DNA from: Yamagishiella unicocca
Taxonomy: Eukaryota; Chlorophyta; Chlorophyceae; Chlamydomonadales; Volvocaceae
Direction of reading: 5' to 3'
Assembly (NCBI GenBank): GCA_003116995.1
Contig: BDSL01000038.1
Span: forward strand, 806,001 to 870,000
DNA: 64,000 nucleotides
The notes under the pieces were generated by a model. That model worked only from the letters and a program-made list of their open reading frames with translations, did no database searches and was not told the origin of the DNA. The position numbers and the translations under genes were made by a program. Every line of letters begins with the position of its first letter. Position 1 is the first letter of the stretch. Of this stretch, positions 1 to 12,300 are shown piece by piece.

Positions 1-3000
1 ATGGCCGCCGGTGGCAGCCGCCGCGCTGCCACCCGAGTTGGCAGCGGCGGAGATTCCCGCTGTCGTCTGCTGCTGCTCTCCGCGCGCCCCTCCGCTGTCA
101 GAGTCGCGCCCCCTGCCACCGCTGTGGCCGTGACCGTGCGAGCCCATGAGGCCCGACATCCCGCCAGAGCTATGGGATCCGGAACCGTGGTGCTGCTGGC
201 CATGGACAGGGCCGCCATGGTGGTGGTGGTGGTGATGCTGCTGGTGGTGGTGAACGCCGTACGCGCCGTACACGCGACCATCGCCCTGGCCTTGTTGCTG
301 CATGCCCGGGCCAGCCGCATACTGGGATGGGTCGTATTGAGGGTAGAACGCAGGCACACCATACATTGGGCGCATCGAAATGGCGGTCCCTCCAGCTCCA
401 GGGTGGTGCATTGCTGTCTGTTGCTGCATTTGCGCAGCCGTCGCGGGGTACATCGCCGCCCCTGCGGGGTAGCTGGCGTAGACGGGGTAGGCGCCCTGCG
501 GCCCCAAAGCAATGGCCTCGCCCTGGGCACCCATACCGACTCCAACGCCGGATGTGGGCGCTGTCACGTACCCGTAGGCCCCCGCAGCCGGCACTGCCAT
601 GCCCATTGCGCCCATGCCCATACCCATGCCGACACCCGGATAGAAGGCGCCGCTGACGCCAGGTGCGGGCGCGGCGTACATGGCTCCAGGAATAGCCCCA
701 CCCGCCGCTGCCATACCGAACATGTGCTGACCCGGGGGTGCGGGCATGAAGCCCGCCGCGCCGACAGCCACTGGCATCGGGTACTGCGCCCCCACACCTT
801 GGTAAGGTGCAGCCGCCATGGCTGGGCCGTACGCCTGTTGCTGTTGCGTGTGCTGCTGGTGCTGGCGGCCGCCCATCCCGCCACTGCCTTGACCTCCGCC
901 GCTACCCTGATGATGAGCCTTGCCGCTTGGGCCTCCGCCACTGCCGCTAGCCACGCCTCCGCCCGGTCCGCCCGCATGGTGGTGCGGCGGTGGTGGTGGC
1001 GGCGGCGGGCGAACGCCGCCAGGACCCTGCTGCTGAGGCTGCTGTCCCCATGTCCCTGGGCCGGGCTGCCCCTGGTGCGGCGAGTGGCCGCCCATAGGAT
1101 GCGCCGGTGCGCCCGGGGACATCTGGTGGGGCTGCTGCTGCATGTGGGGGCGCCCCGAACCCGCGGGAGCACTGCCCGGCATGCGGTTGAGAGACGGGAA
1201 CTGCAGGATGCACGTGAGGAAAGGACAGGAGTTAATCAGGCAGCGGAGAGGCAAAAAGCTCACTCTACAGAGCCGAGAGCCTGGGGCACTAATGAGCCGA
1301 GTTATTTCGTCAACAACTAGTGGCTGAGAAGGTAATACTGCGCCCTGATCGAACGCACGCCGTGATCGAGGTCTAGTAGCAACTGTGCGACACGTCAGCA
1401 TGATTTTTTCAGCTTTCGTGCGGGCCCTTTTCGTCATGCCCCTGAGTCACCCAACCCATTCCCTCAGCCGCCTACCTCGGATGAGTAGGTCGGCACCTGG
1501 TAGATGCCGCCCGCCGGCATGGCAGCATAGGCGGGGTCAAAGCGGGCCGCGCCGCTAAACCTGCGCATCAGAGGTTTGAGCACCAGACGCAACGCAATCA
1601 TGTTCCTAGGCAAAGGCAAGCGAGAAGTAGGCGATGGTGCAACTACGAGGGAAGCAGAGCAATCCTATATTGTTGCAATCACTGGAGACCTACTCTCGCG
1701 TGACCACGCGCAAACGTCAGCGTTACCGGCTGGGAATACGCTAATCGGGTGAACATACGTCGCAGGAACAAACGATCGCCACACGTTAATCCACCACATA
1801 TGCTGTTCAGGCCCCGATGTGCGCAGCTGTTATTGCCGACGGTTCTGTACCCACCTATTCATACCACGGCGGTAATCCGGGTCCGACAAATCCTTGTCCT
1901 TGTCCCTGAACACCGCCTTGCGGCCGCGGCCGCCGTCCATCCGACCCCCGTTGCCAAAGCGTCCCCCGGGTCCGCCGCGGCCGCCGCGGCCGGCGCCAGG
2001 ACCGTCTTGGGGCCCGCTCCCTAGGCCCAGCTCCTCGCGCGCTTTCATATAATTTTCATGTCTCTCCTTCATGGTTCTGGCTGGTGACTGGTTCATGGAA
2101 TGCTCTGAGCCGTTTTGCTGCGAGCGATCATCGTCCTGCCGCCGCAGCAAGCGTGGCTTATCGGCGACAGGACCGCCCATGCCGTTGGCGCTATTGGTGC
2201 GCTGGGCGACCGTGTCCGAGCGTATATCAAGATTACGGAGACGTGGCTGCATGGGGTGACGACAGGCAGGGCCGGCACAAGGTGTGATGCGGCACGCAAT
2301 TCTGATAACATTCGAGGCAATTCCCCAAGAACTGCCATGTTGGACGGCAATTCATACCTTTGGAGCCTTCCAATGTGCCGTGCGGATGGCGAGGACCCGT
2401 CCCTGCGACTCCTCGTAGTCGACGGTACTCGTCTGCAGACCGTAGTACTGTCCTACTCGGTGCGCCAGCATACGCTGCACCGGCACCCGAGAGGCAGTGA
2501 ATCAGTACCGTAATATTATGCTGAGAGGTGCGTGCCAGTCAAGCCCGCGCACCTGGTAGCTCGTGAAGGAGGCCGGGAATTGCAGCGCTTCTTGGCAAGG
2601 GTCGGCCAGAAATTTCTCCACCAGCTCCTCGCACTTAAGCACTGCAATAGATATCATGGGTCGACCAAAGGTATTCCAAACAGCGCAACCCAAAGCCTTG
2701 GATGGGCAGCGCACCTGTCACACGCTGGGTCGGGTCCGCAAGCGCCTGTCTGATGGCCGCGTCCACCGCCTCGTAGTCCTGCGCAAGCGCAGGCGTCTCC
2801 GTCTGCTGCTGATCCTGATGTTGCGGTTGCACTGACGCACTCTCGGCGGCAGGCGGTGTTGGCGGCTTCGTTCTGCGTGAATTTGTTTTGTCAGCAGGAC
2901 GTCTAGTGAAGGCGTGCTGGTCACGGCGCAGGGTGCCGCCAACTTACACATCACCAACATGCACTGCATGATCTGCAGGAACTGGTGCCGGGGGCGCGGC

Positions 3001-3063
3001 AGGACGCTCCGATAGGCTCAGCCCCGGAAGCGCCCCAGCCAAGTTCTCCCAATTGTCCTCCAT
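1..3063 (-). CDS. R3H/SUZ-domain RNA-binding protein (3' end beyond window)
   Basis: Exons on the minus strand: 3063-2948, 2872-2715, 2641-2553, 2474-2358, 2246-1855, 1560-1476, 1200-1 (open at the edge); all junctions are GT-AG and in phase, giving 719 codons so far. Starts MEDNWENLAGALPGL. Residues about 70-160 form an R3H domain, including EELVEKFLADPCQEALQFP and the signature RMLAHRVGQYYG (Arg-x3-His). A SUZ motif, ARTMKERHENYMKAREELG, lies near 216-236, followed by an RGG-rich stretch and RFSGAARFDPAYAAMP, a SUZ-C-like piece. The last exon is about 400 residues of Gln/Pro/Gly/His/Met-rich sequence. R3H plus SUZ proteins (plant R3H family, animal R3HDM/Encore) bind single-stranded RNA, so an mRNA-binding role, probably cytoplasmic, is inferred. 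The start codon lies 464 bp beyond the NOC4 stop on the same strand. Confidence 0.9.
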
Positions 3064-3526
3064 GGACGGTTCGGACTGACTTGCCCAATTCTGTAAACTA
3101 AGTACGATGCTTACAGCGGCCAAAGAGGCGGGTCACGGTTTGGAAGGGTCCCTCACAGGGCTAACCAAGATTAGGCGCGGTAAGGCGTTTCAGTCCCTAC
3201 CCCGCCCGAGCCTTGCCAGGCTTTGTGTCTGCTTGACAGGTCTGATCGAAACAGCAACTATTCAGAGCCCAAAACGTGTGTTCGACAAAAATGTCGACAC
3301 GCCGTACAGTAACCATTGGCGCTCCGAAAGCAATAATTCAGCTTTCTGCAACCTTTTGGTCTACCATGCAGTACAATATCTTCACAAAGCTGCAATGGAG
3401 TCCGTACTGTCCCGAAAACTACGACGTCAACCTCGTCCGCAAGCAATTATTGCGTCAGCGCATACCCACGGAATTGCAACACGCTGCAGGCATGCAGCTC
3501 AAGGTAAATAACAGATGCCTTTCTGG
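3064..3526. other. NOC4-R3H/SUZ intergenic interval
   Basis: 463 bp between two minus-strand genes; it should carry the NOC4 3'UTR and the R3H/SUZ promoter. Apart from the TGTAA at 3111-3115 I see no gene or RNA signature. Short ORFs here have no recognisable content. Confidence 0.6.
3111..3115 (-). terminator. Putative TGTAA poly(A) signal of NOC4
   Basis: TGTAA on the minus strand about 410 bp after the NOC4 stop. TGTAA is the usual volvocine poly(A) signal. It is only 48 bp upstream of the R3H/SUZ start codon, so the two transcripts would abut or overlap. Position is seen; use as a signal is inferred. Confidence 0.4.
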
Positions 3527-6500
3527 TCAGAGTCCCCATCCAGCCCAGTCGTCTGCGTCGCCGGTTGCGTGAAAAAGCGACTCAGGCGGCTGAGAGTAAA
3601 AAGCGACAGGTACCTTGCGCAATTTGCGGGCCAATTCTCCGTGGATGAGCGAATTATAGCTTCCAGCACTGCCCGATTGCTGCCCGTCGCGTGTGGCGGC
3701 ACCAAGGAGGTCCTCCAGGTTCACTTCAGCCGTCTTAGTGCGATCGGTCAAATCCTTGTCCAGCACCGCGCAGAACGTAGAAACCTGTTGGAGCAGTCCA
3801 CATGAATGCAGAGCAACAATGGTGAACAGAATGGGGCGGATAGAGTGTCATCGGCATTAAACATGCGCGCCATCACGTGGGACCCACCAGGGACGGTGAA
3901 AATCAGAACCAAACTTAATTGGACGAGCATGTTGCCTTATGGCGTGGATACCTGACTGAAGCCATCCTTGAGAGTAAAGGCACACATGTATCACGTCTAA
4001 TCGTCGAGTGGCGGGCCTAGCGGTGACCCGCCGCTTGTCGCGTCAGGTCCGGTGGGCAGACTTCCTCAGGACTGCACACGGCCCCGCCCCGCTAGCCCAC
4101 CACCCGATAGCCAACAACGCACTTGTCCAGGGGCGCGGTTACTCTGTAAAACGTTGTGTACTCAGTTCAGGTCGCAACTGGGGCCCCAGCCCTGGTCCTC
4201 GACCGCAGGCCCTGCCTGCCCCTGCCCAGCTCATCGACCCACCTGCGGGCAGTAGTGGTTCCTCAGGGCCTCCACCTCCCACAGGGAGCTCTCCACCGCC
4301 CGGCTCTTGGCTGGGTCAGGTTCGACCTCGTCGTACGGGTCAACGCCCGCGCCCTCTGGCGCACTCTCCCCCGCAGCGGGGTTGTGCATCATGCCCGCCA
4401 GGGCCGGGTGGCGGCGCAGCAGGTTGTGCATGAAGGCGATGGAGATCATGGCGCCAGCGGGCGGAGCCGCCAAGGCCAGGCGCGCGAACCGCTTCACGAA
4501 TGCGGCTATGGTGTACGCGGGCACCAGCGACGAGGTCAGGAAGATGTCGGCCAGCCTGAAGAACTGGGCGCGGCTGCGGGCGGCGAAGGCCTGGCGGGGG
4601 AGAGGAGAGGGCAGGCGGTGAGGGCGCCCAGTCAGCAAACAGCTGGGGGCGGTTCCCGTGGCGCTCCAACACTTTGCTTCCCGTGCCCCGCCGAGCATCA
4701 GATACACACTTGCTCCTACCGTTGCTCACGTGACAGGGCCCCGACCTCCACTCCCCAACCCAGACACACCTCAGGCACCAGCAGCTGGTACAGGCGGGCG
4801 AAGAACTGCGGGTACTCCAGGCCGTGGCGGGTGACCTGGCGGCGAGAGAGTGGGGCGGAGGGGGATGCGTGAGAGGGACGGGGGTCGGTAACCGGGGGCC
4901 GGGGCGCTCGAGGTGGCGCAGCGGCGGTACCAGCCTGCGAGCTGCGAGGTGAGGTCCCCGGGGCATCGCCCCCTACAGCAGCAGTAGTGGTGTGCGCCGG
5001 GGCTGACAGGACGCAGGCGCGAGGGAGGGACCTCCCTCCCCTCCCTCCCGCCCCGGGACGCCCCTCCAGTCGTACAGCCCCGCCCACCAGCCCCGCCCAC
5101 CAGCAGGAACAGGCCGTTCAGCGCCAGCATGCCCGTGAGGCCCCCCCGGTTGAGGCAGTGCGTCAGGAAGTCGGCCAGCAGCTGCGGCCCGGTCATGTGC
5201 GGGATGACGGAGCCGGGCAGGCGGACCAGGGCCTTACGCAGGACGTCCGGTGGCAGCGGCAGCGCCAGCAGCGACAGCCAGGCGTCACTGGCGGCGGGAG
5301 CGGGTAGGGGGCAGCGGGTCGAGGGGTTGGCAGGTCAGCTAGGGGAGGTAGCCCGAGAGGGAGCTGGGCTGCAGGCAGTCACGGAGGGGTGCGGGGATGG
5401 AGGGGACGGAGGGGATGGAGGGGATGGAGGCGCTCTCGGGCGTCTGCAGTAACGGGTGAGTGCAGGCTGCAGGCTGCGGTCTAAATACACCTGATGACAA
5501 GGGAGGTTGCAAGGAAAAACGCGAGTACGAAGGAAATACCGTTTGGGACAGACGTTTGGAGGTGCATGCCGGAGAACTTGGTTGAGGAAACTGAAAGTCG
5601 TAGGTCGCATGCCGAGGGGGTCACCCCGCAGCGGCGCAACAACGGACGACCCGCTGCCGGCCCCGCCCCGCACCCACCCGTACAGCCTCTTCTGCGTCTT
5701 GGCGTTGGCCCACTGCACCCGCTGCTGCTGCGGCTGCTGCTCCTGCGGCTGGGGCTGCTTCTCCCGCTGCAGCTGCTCCTGCTGCTTGCGCTTTCGACGC
5801 AGCCGGGACGACTCGTTCTTGTCGGCAGTGGCGGCCACCAGGTTGTACTGCAAGGGGAAGGGGATGGAGGGGGTGGGTTGGTGCGGCTGGCCAAAGGCCA
5901 GGAGGGAGGGCGCGCATGGCGGCCAGGACGCGCCGACGGGTAGAGGGAGGGCACTATACACAGATGCCGCGGTCACCTGGCCCCCACGGGACGTTATGTA
6001 CGGCTGTGGTGCGGTTACTCCTAGCACGGCTAGCAGCCGTCCCCCTGAGGCAGCTCCAGGGCCCACACCGCCCCGTGATCGGAGCCCCTACGCAGCTATT
6101 CCCCCCCTTTCTACCTCTCCCCCCACCCCCGCCCTGCCCCTACTGCCGTACCTCAGTGGCGCCGCACCACGTGGCCCACTCCCGGGGGTCCGCCGGCAGG
6201 GTCTCCTCCACGTGAGACAGCACGTCGTACGCATTGCGGGCCAGGTCGGAGGTGCTGACTGCGCCGCTGCCGCCCCCCGCTGCTGCCGCCGCCGCTGCCG
6301 CTCCGGACGCACCTGCGCGGCAGCCACCGCCCAGTGGCCCCGGGTTGGTAGGGAGCTCCCTTCTGATAGGAAGAAGGCACGGATGATCGACAAGGAGGAA
6401 GGGCTTCCCTAACCAAACAACTGCGACCCGTGCATCCTACCGCTTACCTTATCGCCGCCCCCCAGTTGACCTAAACCCTCCCAGCTCCCCCCCTTTCCCC

Positions 6501-8184
6501 TCCCAGCTCCCCCCCTTTCCCCTTCAGACGCACCCGCCGCCTCCTCGTCGTCGTTGCCATCCTCGTCCTCATCTGCTGCCGCCCCCTCAGGCAGCTTGCT
6601 GCCGTACCGCGCCAGCACCGCCCGGACGGTGGCGAGCGTGTGGAAGCGCACGTCTGCGGCGGCGAGAGGGGAGGACAGGGGGACAGGGGAGCCGGGGGCA
6701 GGCGGTTTCGCAAGCGGGTTCGGTGCTGCGAGGAGGCACTAGGGCGGGCTTCGCCTGCAGGTCGTGTTCGTGTCCCGCGCTTTTGGCCTCGCCGTCCGAG
6801 CCACTTGCACCCTGACCCGCCTACCCCTTTCTTTCTTTCCTGTAGTTTCCCCCAATTCGCGATCGCACCACCTCATACTGCAACCTGACCAGCCTCCCTG
6901 CCCCGTCCTCCCGGCCCACCAGCACGGTCTCTCCTTCCCCCCGGCCCCCCCCGCCTCACCCGCCAGCGCCAGGTACTTTGTGAACAGCAGGGCAAACACC
7001 TCCGGGCGCACCCCGGGGCTCAGCAGCACACCCGACAGCAGTCTGCCGTACAGCGACCCGGAGAAAGCCCCGGGACCCATCTCGCTGCGCGCGCACTCCA
7101 TCAGCGCCGCCGCCGCGACGACCTGCACGCCCGCGCTGCGCTGCGGCTGCTGGGAGGAGCCCTGAGGCTGCTGGGGGGCGCCGGTGGCCAGGGATAACAG
7201 CTGGGCAACGAAGTTGCCGTACTGGCGGGCCAGCCAATCGCGATACTGTGCCTCGGCGTCAGCCGGCGTCGCGTTGGACGCAGCGGCGACGTCAGGGGCT
7301 GCTGACGTGGAAGAGCCACCAACCTGTGGGCCCAGCAGGGAGGGGAGTTTGGCCGGCGGGGTCCATCAGCCCCGTGGTGCGCATATGCTGTCCAGGGAGG
7401 GACGGACTGCCGCAACCCTGGCTGTAGGCAAAACGGGAGTTATGTGAACACCTTCCGATAGCCCAGCACCGCCTGCGGGCCAGCCGCTAAGGGCGCCTGC
7501 GCCAGCTGTTGAGCACAGCCCACCTTTTGCCGCTTTGCCGGTCTGGAGCCTGGCCCTGCCGCGGGTGCGCCCGCCGGCCCCGTCAGCAGTCCGTCCTGGC
7601 CGGCCGCCACAAAGAATTGCTTCAGGCCCTGGATGGCGGTTTTGAGGGCGGCCTGCAAGGGGGGTTTTATTTGAAACGAGGTTTGAGTGGGGGTCGAGAA
7701 CATCAGCTAGGCGGAGGAGGCGATGGGCTTTGCGGAGGAAAGTCGGGCCGATGGCTGCAGCCCCAAAGCGTCACATGCACGGTGACGCCCCACTTGTAAC
7801 GAGGAAACTAGGGTAGCAACGCCCCACGGAGGCGCGCCAAGACCAAGCTATACCATCCGTTAATTGTTGCTGCTGCTGACTTGGGGAGCCGCACACGATT
7901 AACTCAAATTCGCTCGCATGTCCGTGCGCCACCAAAAATGCTGGCTGTTTGTTCTGGCCAGGAACGCACTGCTCCAATGCGCATCGCTGCGGCGCGTGCA
8001 TGCCGGCGGCGTGTCATCGCCGCGCTATTTCAATGATATATCTGGTCGTGCACAAAGGTGATGTTCTTACCTCCTGTTTACATGTCGCCATCAGACCCAG
8101 GAGCTTGACGGCGTGATTTGCCCTTGCGCGGCCATTCGCTACAAGCTCCGCCACAAGGCTATTTACTGAACCGATCTCAGCCAT
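3527..8184 (-). CDS. NOC4: Nucleolar complex protein 4 (NOC4), CBF/Mak21 family
   Basis: Ten exons: 8184-8071, 7652-7452, 7323-6960, 6653-6534, 6312-6152, 5847-5678, 5287-5101, 4835-4770, 4590-4243, 3784-3527. All phases agree and give a complete 662-residue protein. The start MAEIGSVNSLVAELV follows an in-frame TGA 9 bp upstream. From about residue 377 the CBF/Mak21 domain is clear: LSLLALPLPPDVLRK, LLADFLTHCLNRGGLTGML, HGLEYPQFFARLYQLL, FFRLADIFLTSSLVPAYTI, FVKRFARLALAAPPAGA, PDPAKSRAVESSLWEVEAL. The C-terminus keeps LDKDLTDRTKTAEVNLEDLL. NOC4 partners Nop14 in the nucleolar small-subunit processome for 18S/40S maturation (family knowledge). An acidic insert (ADEDEDGNDDEEAA) and a Gln-rich insert are lineage low-complexity. 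Intron 1 (418 bp) shows nothing that must be coding. Confidence 0.95.
6482..6524. repeat. Short duplicated pyrimidine-rich tract in a NOC4 intron
   Basis: A tract of about 22 bp (CCAGCTCCCC plus CCCTTTCCCC) occurs twice in tandem between exons 4 and 5 of NOC4. It is intronic and reads as a simple local duplication. Confidence 0.6.
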
Positions 8185-9315
8185 TCCCGCGTATCAATTA
8201 TATTCCGCAACTCCGTCCTGCTACTGTGCGAACAGGATTCCACAAGGCAACTAAGAAATGGGTCACCGCTGCTGCATGCTCACTTTTGAGGTCTCTTGAA
8301 GTCTGTAAAGCTCAACTGCTGAAAAGTATGGGCGAAGCAATATGTTTGTCATGATGTCGTATATAAGTCATGCCATACCGTACTTGTTGTGCAAGGTTGT
8401 GCACTGGCACACGCGTGGAAGCAGGAAACCCTGGAACGCCACCTTTCAGAATTCAGGTAAAGTAAGTTGTCCTGGCTAGACCTCCAGGAATGCACACTCG
8501 GAACTTCCTTCGATAACCCGCGGCCCTGCCTCAGTTGCGTCCGCCAACCGCCTTGCAGCGCGAACCCTAGACCACCCGCAAGGACCGGGCACTATTGAAC
8601 CTAAGATAAGCCTCGAGCAATATTATGGATGCAAACCCCAGCAGAACACGCATGACGTGAGCCTTGCAGCAACACGACAAGCCGCAATCCATCCCTCAGG
8701 AGTCTGGCATGGTGCACGTTGCGCCAGGAGCCATCGACACAGTTCGGTCCACTTGCTTAAGTAATCCTTCTCAAGTGTGTATCAATTGTAGTGATCCCCA
8801 CCAATACATTCCCTCCTCTCTCCCCTCCCCCGCTTCTTTGGAGGTCCTGAGTGCAGGAAGCCCCCAACGCAGACGGCTGTCCCCTGTCACACCTACACAC
8901 CAAACCAGAGCCTCCGACTGATTACGAGGATGGTGATGTGCTGCATCACACTGCGACCCGCCGCACTTCCACCACGCTACAGTACAATGAGACATCGGCG
9001 CGGACGGGAGGCAGCCAGCCCGGGCGGCGCGCCGACCACGCCCCCACGTGCGCCTCCATCCTGGCCCATGGCGGCACTTGACCCGACCCACCGACCTGGA
9101 CTGACCTGACCTGACGCCGTCTGCCACCCACCTACCCCGGGCTCACAGCCCGCCTGCCTGCCACCCTGCCTACCGCCCGGCATGCCGCCCTGCCTGCCGG
9201 CCCCGCTCCACCCGCCCTGCGGGCCGTGTTGCGTGCACCGCCCAACACGTTGCGGCCGCCCCTGGGGCTGGCCACGTGCACGTCAAGGAATGCGCTCCGC
9301 CTCTCTATGCACCCG
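8185..9315. other. NOC4-PPR intergenic interval
   Basis: 1.1 kb between the NOC4 start and the last PPR-gene exon, both on the minus strand. It should contain the NOC4 promoter and the PPR 3'UTR. I found no minus-strand TGTAA here. Around 9080-9200 the sequence is rich in CCTGAC/CCTGCC tracts. No supported gene. Confidence 0.5.
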
Positions 9316-12300
9316 TCAGACAGCAGCTCCCGCCACTGCTGCCGTCTTCCCTGCCCCCGCCGTCAGCGGGGCCAACGAGTACCGCCGGCTGACGGGCATG
9401 GTCTGAGCCGTGGACAACGCGGGGAGCGGGCTGGGGAGGAAGTCGCCGCCGCTGACGCCCGCAACCAGCTCCGCGGCGGCGCCCATCCCCGCCGCCCCCC
9501 GCGACGCGATGCGAGTGCGCTGCTTGCTCGGCGGCAGCGTCAGAGGCACAGCCAGACCCACACCGATACCTCCGTTCGGCCGCGGACTATTGGGAGAGCC
9601 CACAACCATCGCCTGTGCCGCCGCCATCCTCGGGGACAGTGGCTCCGCCAGCGGGGGCAGCGAGCTGCTTATCGGCGGAGATGACAGCGCAGCCCGCGTG
9701 CCGCCGCTGCCGCCGCCACCTGCCGCGAGGTTCCGCACGGACGCGCGGCCTGTGGCTGGTCCCCCCAGTGACGCCGCTGAGGACTGGCCGAACAGGTTGG
9801 CGGGCTCCACCGCCAGAGACAGCGGCGCAGCGGCGTGGTCCTGACCGCCGCCACCGCCGTCGTCGCCGCCTGGCGCCGGCGGCGGCACCGCAGAGAAGGG
9901 TGTGCCCCCGGGTCCGGCGGTGGCCGCGTCCAGTGTCTGCACCTGCGCCCAGGTGGGGGGCTCGTGGAAGCCAGTGGGCGGGGCGGGGGCGCCACCGGCC
10001 GGACCAGAAGCCCTGGGGCCAGGAGTTGAAACGGGGGTGGAACGGAGCTTGTTGTTGTTGCGGTTATTGGCGGCGGCGGGTGGCTTCGCCAATGCGTGCC
10101 GCGGCGGCAGCGCCTGGGGGGACAGCTGCGGGGAAGGCAAAGCGACAAGTAAGTGCATGCGGCCTGCCGTGCCAGGTGGGGCTGGCCGGCTGGGACGCTG
10201 CGGGCACCCCTAGGCCCCGCGCCTCACCGGAAGGACACGCCGCTCAGCCCAGCCGTCCCCCCGCCCAGCGCCGGCAGCGGCCTCGTGGACAGCGACTTGA
10301 GCAGCTGCTTCACGGAGGCGGCCCGGCTCTGGGCGCCGGAGGGGCTGGGGGAGCGCGAGGAGGTGCCGCTGCAGTCCGTGCCCATCCCCGGGGGGGTCCC
10401 TAGGGGCGAGGAGGCGGAGGCGCGCGTCGCCGCGGATGCAGCCGCAGAGGGCGCAACCTGGGGGGGGGGCCCGTAGCTGGACTCCGTGTCGTAGCCTGCT
10501 ACGAGGCTGGCGCTGGGGGCGGCGGCAACTCGGAGGGAGCGGGCGCTGCTGCTAATGCTGCTGGTCCCGGGCGGTGTGGGGCTGCTCCGGTAGCCGGCCC
10601 CCGGCGCCACGGGACCCCGCGTCAGCGACTTGGGCGCCCAGCTGCCCAGCCCGCCCAGCTTTTCCAGCGCGAGCAGCTCCTCCTGCTGCAGGCTCTGGGG
10701 AGGGCAGAAGAGGAGGGGTGAAAGAAAGGGAGGGGAGGAGGGTGGACGCGGAGGGGGGTGGACGCGGAGGGGTCGATCGAAAAGACGGCAAGAGGTATCC
10801 CAGCGACGGCCGCTGTGCCGTCATGGCAACACACGATAGTCGTGACTTCGCTCCCACCCCACGGCCCCCAGCGCATCACCACCTCGTACCCGCCTGAAGC
10901 ACTTCCAAGAGCCGTACCGCCAGCCACAGGTGGAGCTCTACAGCTCCCAGCCCACCCAGCCCTCCCTCCCTGCGCCCCGCTAGCCCCACCTCCCACCCAG
11001 CCCTCCCTCCCTGCTGGCCCCCCTCGCTCGCTCCCGACCCACATCCAGGTGGTCCAGGTACATGACGCGCATAGCGTCGTACGGAGCTGGCCGCAGGTGC
11101 CGTGGCAGCACTGCGTTGTGACGCTGGCGGGACTGCGAGGACGAGGGGGGCACATGGGGCTCCCGGTCGGAGAAGGGACTCGGGGGCTGGGGGCGGCCCG
11201 TGATCGGGGGAGTGAGGCGGGCCGGTTACACTCGCTGGTAGTCGCAAGGTATGGACGGCAGGAGCACTTGTACCAACCCCCGCAGTCAGAATGGCACCGC
11301 CTGAGCAATGCCGCGCCCCGCCCTAACCCCCGCCTGAGCAATGCCGCGCCCCGCCCTACCTGCTTCATGGCTTTATCGTCCCACAGCTGCGCCACATCAA
11401 TGGTGGCCATCAGCTCGCCGTACGTCTCGTCGTCGAACGCCACTCCGGTCTTCTGCACCCAGGAGGCGATCTCCAAAGCCTTCTCCAACATGCCCGCCTG
11501 GCGGCAAGGGCGAGCAAGCAGGGCGCAACGTGGTTCGATGCTCGAGAAGGAGCAGGAGCTCACGCAGGGAGGGAGATAGGCGTGCTGTGTTTTAAGTATG
11601 CTGAGCTGAGCCGCGAAGGAGACTGAGCGCGATGAGACCAAGGAATCCGGAGGCAGGGCGAGGCGCCAATAGTTACCGAAGGAAGCCCAGAGTGGGTCCA
11701 CGAGAAGCCATAATTATGTAGACGGCGTCCGCGCAGCGCTCCGATAGCCAGAAGGACGGTGGCGGGCAGCCGAGCTCCAGTAGTGGCCCTAACAACCGAC
11801 GCCGCGTGTGTGGTAATTCCTCCTCGGCTGCTAGCTGGTTGGCCGTCCGTCTGCGCCCGCCCCGGCCTCCCGCCGCCCGGGTCCCCGCTCCGGGTAGCGG
11901 GTCCCCCCTCACTCACCTGGTGGCAGGCGTGTATGAGGTGGTTGTAGGTGGCTATGGAGGTGGGCACCGCCTCGTGCGCCGACCGGCCCGCCACCAGGTG
12001 TTCGAAGATGTCCAGGGCGTGGTCCAGAGCCCGCCCCACCACGCAGGCCTGAGGCGGTGAGGAGCGGCGAGAGCGGGGGGACAAGGGGCGGGCCGCATCA
12101 GGGGGGCTGGGGCGGGAAGGCAGGTTTGAAACGCGGGGGGGAAGGGGAGGGCGGGGAGGCGCGCTTCGCGGCGAGGGCCAGGGCGGCAGGTTGCATTGCG
12201 GCAAGCCAGCGGCAACTAAAGGCGGGGAGGCGCTTGCTTCGCGGATACCCCCCCACACTTCTTGGACCACCATCTTCATCGCCATTGGTTTGTCAGCCGT

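Noticed and set aside
1..1320. 439-codon plus-strand ORF
   Set aside because: It is the antisense shadow of the last visible R3H/SUZ exon; composition is Arg/His/Ala/Val-rich and the opposite frame is the natural Gln/Pro/Gly/Met-rich one.
7771..8001. Candidate extra NOC4 exon (reading AFLVAHGHASEFELIVCG)
   Set aside because: Exon 8184-8071 joins exon 7652-7452 directly in phase and the resulting protein aligns with known NOC4 N-termini without a gap; the candidate has no in-phase donor that fits.
8771..9127. 118-codon minus-strand ORF
   Set aside because: Ser/Arg/Gly-rich with no domain, in the presumed PPR 3'UTR; no splice or start support.
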